Source: JAAAOH01 sp046540795 (GTDB taxonomy: Bacteria; Spirochaetota; Spirochaetia; DSM-27196; PWMO01). From it: DNA of 33,750 bases. The notes beneath the pieces are model-generated. The model ran no database searches and had not been told where the DNA came from. It saw only the letters and a list, made by a program, of their open reading frames with translations. The translations under genes were made by a program, and so were the position numbers. The stretch spans positions 1 to 33,750 of the forward strand of contig JBKHEN010000009.1 in assembly GCA_046540795.1 (NCBI GenBank). Direction: 5' to 3'. Below are positions 31,620-33,750 of the stretch, piece after piece. Numbering within the stretch: position 1 is the stretch's first letter; the number at the start of each line of letters is the position of its first letter.

Positions 31620-32070
31620 GTTCCGGTTCAGGCTCGAGCGTATTCTCAGTCTCAGAAGGCATTCCGAAGAGGAGGCCGAGCGGCGGTTGGCCCGTGTCTC
31701 GGGTGAATACGTTCAGCTCGAAGGGGAGTTGGGCCGCCTGACTGACGAGCGAGAGGCGACGTTCCGGCTCGGGGATGACGCGCGGCGCGCCGACGTGAGT
31801 TACCGGCTGGCCCAAGATGCCTATCTCAGCTTTCTCGAGCAGCGCTCGGAGGCGATCGAGGCGGAGCGGGTAAAGAAGGCGCAGGAGCTCGAGAAGGCTC
31901 GGACCGAGTACCGGGAGGCCTCGAAGCGCCGAACGGTGCTCGATAACCTCAAGGAACGGCGCTCGGCGGAGTATTATCGGGAGCAGCGCCGTGCCGAGGG
32001 GAGAGAGCTCGACGACATCGGCGGGCGAATGAGCATTCGTCGGCGTGAGCAGGAGGGCGACGATGCCTGA
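31612..32070 (+). CDS. fliJ: Flagellar export chaperone FliJ
   Basis: FliJ is a small coiled-coil protein that inserts into the FliI hexamer and escorts chaperones. The 152-residue protein begins MHRFRFRLERILSLRRHSEEEAERRLA, the usual FliJ start (F-x-F-R-L-E-x-I-L-x-L-R), and consists of two long charged helices (EAERRLARVSGEYVQLEGEL and EAIEAERVKKAQELEKARTEYREASKRR, in parts). The open frame extends back into fliI, but ATG 31612 has GGAGG 9 nt upstream. The 3' end overlaps the flbB-like gene by 8 bp. Confidence 0.93.
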   Translation: MHRFRFRLERILSLRRHSEEEAERRLARVSGEYVQLEGELGRLTDEREATFRLGDDARRADVSYRLAQDAYLSFLEQRSEAIEAERVKKAQELEKARTEYREASKRRTVLDNLKERRSAEYYREQRRAEGRELDDIGGRMSIRRREQEGDDA

Positions 32071-32686
32071 ATACAGAAGATTCGGTCCCGGTCCGCGGAT
32101 CCTGGCACTCGTCGTTCTGGTACTGGTCCTGCTCGGGGGCGGCACCGTATGGTTCGATTATCTGGGAATCATAGACGCCTCCCGAATCATCGCTCCCGTG
32201 TTGCGGGTGGTCGGTATCGGCGCGGCGGAAGAGGCCGCGGAGCCCGAGGACGAGGCGATGCTCGATCGGGCGCGTCTTGAAAAGCGAGAGGCTGCCGTAA
32301 CGGAGCTGGCCGGTGAGATAGACGGACGAGAGCGGGAGCTCTCGGAGTTGGAAGAAGAGCTCGACCGGCGTCGACAGGAGCTGGAAGAGCGAGAGAACGA
32401 GCTTGCCGAGCGCGAGAATTCCCTCAATGAACGGATGCAGCAGTTCGAGAATAGAAGAGCACGGGTCGAAGAGAACGTGCAAACATTGACGAACATGCGC
32501 CCCGAGGATGCGGTTGAGATCCTTGCGGAGTATGACGATCAACTGCTGATTGACACCCTGCGGGTGACCGAGGAGCTTGCGCAGGAGGCGGGTGAGCTTT
32601 CCATGGTGTCGGTGTGGCTCTCGGAGTTACCGGCCGACCGGGCCGCCACGATCCAGCGCAAAATGACGGTCAAGCCGCAGGAGTGA
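32063..32686 (+). CDS. flbB: FlbB-like spirochaete flagellar collar protein
   Basis: A 207-residue inner-membrane protein with one N-terminal membrane segment (about 12-30, RILALVVLVLVLLGGGTVW), a long periplasmic Glu/Arg coiled coil (LSELEEELDRRRQELEERE and NELAERENSLNERMQQFEN) and a C-terminal MgtE-N-like helical domain beginning MRPEDAVEILAEYDDQLLIDTL. This layout and the position after fliJ match FlbB, which in Borrelia organises the periplasmic collar and helps recruit stators. GTG 32045 also opens the frame, but AGGAGGG stands 5-6 nt before ATG 32063. As FlbB is spirochaete-specific, the gene is strong evidence for the source phylum. Confidence 0.9.
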   Translation: MPEYRRFGPGPRILALVVLVLVLLGGGTVWFDYLGIIDASRIIAPVLRVVGIGAAEEAAEPEDEAMLDRARLEKREAAVTELAGEIDGRERELSELEEELDRRRQELEERENELAERENSLNERMQQFENRRARVEENVQTLTNMRPEDAVEILAEYDDQLLIDTLRVTEELAQEAGELSMVSVWLSELPADRAATIQRKMTVKPQE

Positions 32687-32697
32687 ACGAGGGATGA

Positions 32698-33750
32698 ATG
32701 ACGGCGTCCTTTACGAACATCGTTTGCTCCGGTTCCGGGTCTCGAGGTGAGCGCGGCGCCGCGGCGATCGACCACTTTCTCAGCGCCCGCGGACAACGGA
32801 ACGGGCCTCTAGGCGGAAACCCGCCGAAGGCATTCGACGACATCTTCAACAACGTCGTACGGCGGGACCCCGCCCGGTTCTCGGATCCGGCGGGGCGCGG
32901 GGACGAGAACCCCGTGGAGCGCTCCCGAGCGGCCGCGGACGCGCGGGACCGGGCGGAGGCTCTACGGAGGGCTCGTGACGACGATGCCCGCAAGGCCGAG
33001 AAGGCGGAGGTAGCGCGTCGCGCCGCCGAAAAGGCGGACCGGGAGGCCGCCGACGAGGCCCGTAACCGGCGCAAGGCAGAGAGTGAAAAACTCTCGAAGC
33101 GAAAGCGCGAGAAAGCCGCCGAAGCCGGGCGGGCGGATAGGGCCGAAGCTGCAGCCGAAAAGGCCGCTACCGAGGAAGCTGCTGAACGGGTCGCGGCAGA
33201 AGAAGCCTCCGAGAAGGCCGCCGCCGAGGAAGCCGCGGAGACGGCGGCGGCGGAGACGGAGGACGAGGGAGAGGCCGCCGCGGCGCAAACGGCTGCGCGT
33301 GAGGCCGATTCCGACAAGCAAACCGACTCCGAGGAGTCCGGCGAAGATACCGGGAAAGATGCGGCGAAAGACGCCGCGAAAGACGCTGCGGAGAGAGCGG
33401 AAGTCCTGGCGGAGGCGGCGGACGCGCGGTCCGGCTCCGAAGCGGAGACAACGGCGGCCACGGAGGCTGCGGGAGAAGCCGCCGGTAACCGCGAGGACGC
33501 CGGAGCCGCGAGCGGCGTCGACGGTAAGAGCGAGGCCGACGGTCGGAGCGGCGACTCCGAAAAGGACTCGGAACGGTCGGTTGCCAAAGCGGCCCTCGCG
33601 GACGAAGGCGATGATGCCCGGAAGGCCGACATCGAGGAGACACGCTTAGCTCGCAGCGACGCCGAGGAAGACGCGGAAAAGGCCGGCGCCGCCGGCGCCG
33701 ATACCCGCGCCGCCACCGAGGACGCCGAAAACGCCGAGAACGCCGAGAAC
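32698..33750 (+). CDS. fliK: FliK-like hook-length control protein, N-terminal part (runs off the window)
   Basis: An open frame of 351 codons from ATG 32698 that is still open at the window's last base. GAGGG lies 4 nt before the ATG, 11 bp after the flbB stop. The first 70 residues are mixed (MTASFTNIVCSGSGSRGER, then FDDIFNNVVRRDPARF); the rest is very low-complexity, dominated by Ala, Glu, Asp, Lys and Arg (EKAEVARRAAEKADREAADE). It has short tandems KDAA x3 (33355-33390, 12-nt units) and AEN x3 (33724-33750, 9-nt units). In Borrelia the gene after flbB encodes FliK (FlbC), whose N-terminal half is variable and disordered, so FliK is inferred from position. The conserved FliK C-terminal domain would lie beyond the window. 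Opposite-strand and other-frame open stretches here are shadows of the biased composition. Confidence 0.7.
   Translation, partial: MTASFTNIVCSGSGSRGERGAAAIDHFLSARGQRNGPLGGNPPKAFDDIFNNVVRRDPARFSDPAGRGDENPVERSRAAADARDRAEALRRARDDDARKAEKAEVARRAAEKADREAADEARNRRKAESEKLSKRKREKAAEAGRADRAEAAAEKAATEEAAERVAAEEASEKAAAEEAAETAAAETEDEGEAAAAQTAAREADSDKQTDSEESGEDTGKDAAKDAAKDAAERAEVLAEAADARSGSEAETTAATEAAGEAAGNREDAGAASGVDGKSEADGRSGDSEKDSERSVAKAALADEGDDARKADIEETRLARSDAEEDAEKAGAAGADTRAATEDAENAENAEN

Noticed and set aside
32670..33716. Long minus-strand open frame (348 codons, Ser/Ala-rich)
   Set aside because: It is the antisense image of the GC-rich, Ala/Glu/Asp-rich FliK-like frame, has no recognisable domain and no ribosome binding site, and the + frame continues the flagellar operon with a good start.
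1..33750. tRNA or rRNA genes, CRISPR arrays, insertion sequences, defence systems
   Set aside because: No cloverleaf-like segment, regularly spaced repeat array, transposase or toxin/nuclease gene was seen; almost all of the DNA is occupied by identified + strand genes.

Overview
The window is a GC-rich stretch of chromosome (roughly 60% G+C by eye). Every credible gene lies on the + strand, packed with gaps of a few bases or short overlaps. It most likely comes from a free-living member of the Spirochaetota (Spirochaetaceae/Treponema-like lineage). The main evidence is the flagellar run flgB-flgC-fliE-fliF-fliG-fliH-fliI-fliJ followed by flbB, whose product is a spirochaete-specific collar protein. 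Supporting evidence is the short division cluster mraZ-rsmH-ftsL-murF-mraY-ftsW-ftsQ-ftsA-ftsZ without ftsI, and the cheW/degT-like/nadK/recN block; as I recall, both arrangements match Treponema. I cannot place it to genus.

Layout. (1) 91-7897: a CheW coupling protein, a DegT-fold protein with His at the PLP-lysine position, NAD kinase, RecN, an unrecognised helical protein, an anchored beta-propeller, a LytM-fold protein without its zinc ligands, and a SAM methyltransferase. (2) 7943-10318: a two-gene unit with its own strong promoter, encoding a DUF4912 protein and a GH57 glucan-branching-type enzyme. (3) 10319-10488: the only sizeable gap (170 bp), holding a weak terminator-like hairpin, a near-consensus sigma70 promoter and four TGGGN-like repeats at exact 10-bp spacing that look like a MraZ operator. 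(4) 10489-19339: the division and peptidoglycan-precursor cluster, mraZ to ftsZ. (5) 19342-23046: a XerD-type recombinase, a TPR lipoprotein, DprA and a XerC-type recombinase. (6) 23033-25050: the HslVU protease. (7) 25051-33750: the flagellar basal-body/export operon, with a possible 23-codon leader ORF before flgB. It ends in a very low-complexity Ala/Glu/Asp-rich protein, probably FliK, that is cut by the window edge.

How the genes work together. Regions 4 to 7 read as one collinear block of more than 23 kb with no convincing terminator. It links septum assembly (FtsL, Q, W, A, Z), lipid-linked peptidoglycan precursor synthesis (MurF, MraY), chromosome-dimer resolution (XerC/D), an ATP-dependent protease and the motor/export core of the periplasmic flagellum. 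The order dprA-xerC-hslV-hslU-flgB-... is also known from Bacillus (codV-clpQ-clpY-...-flgB), so the linkage is old. Many start codons are GTG or TTG behind strong GGAGG-type ribosome binding sites; where a start was moved from the longest open frame, the reason is given.

Most genes are ordinary, conserved housekeeping genes and I do not see a new multi-gene system such as a defence island, CRISPR array or mobile element. The points most worth following are the His-for-Lys DegT protein, the catalytically dead LytM protein, the periodic MraZ operator, two short unannotated ORFs (before nadK and before flgB), the nearly leaderless nadK promoter, and the extreme FliK-like sequence.
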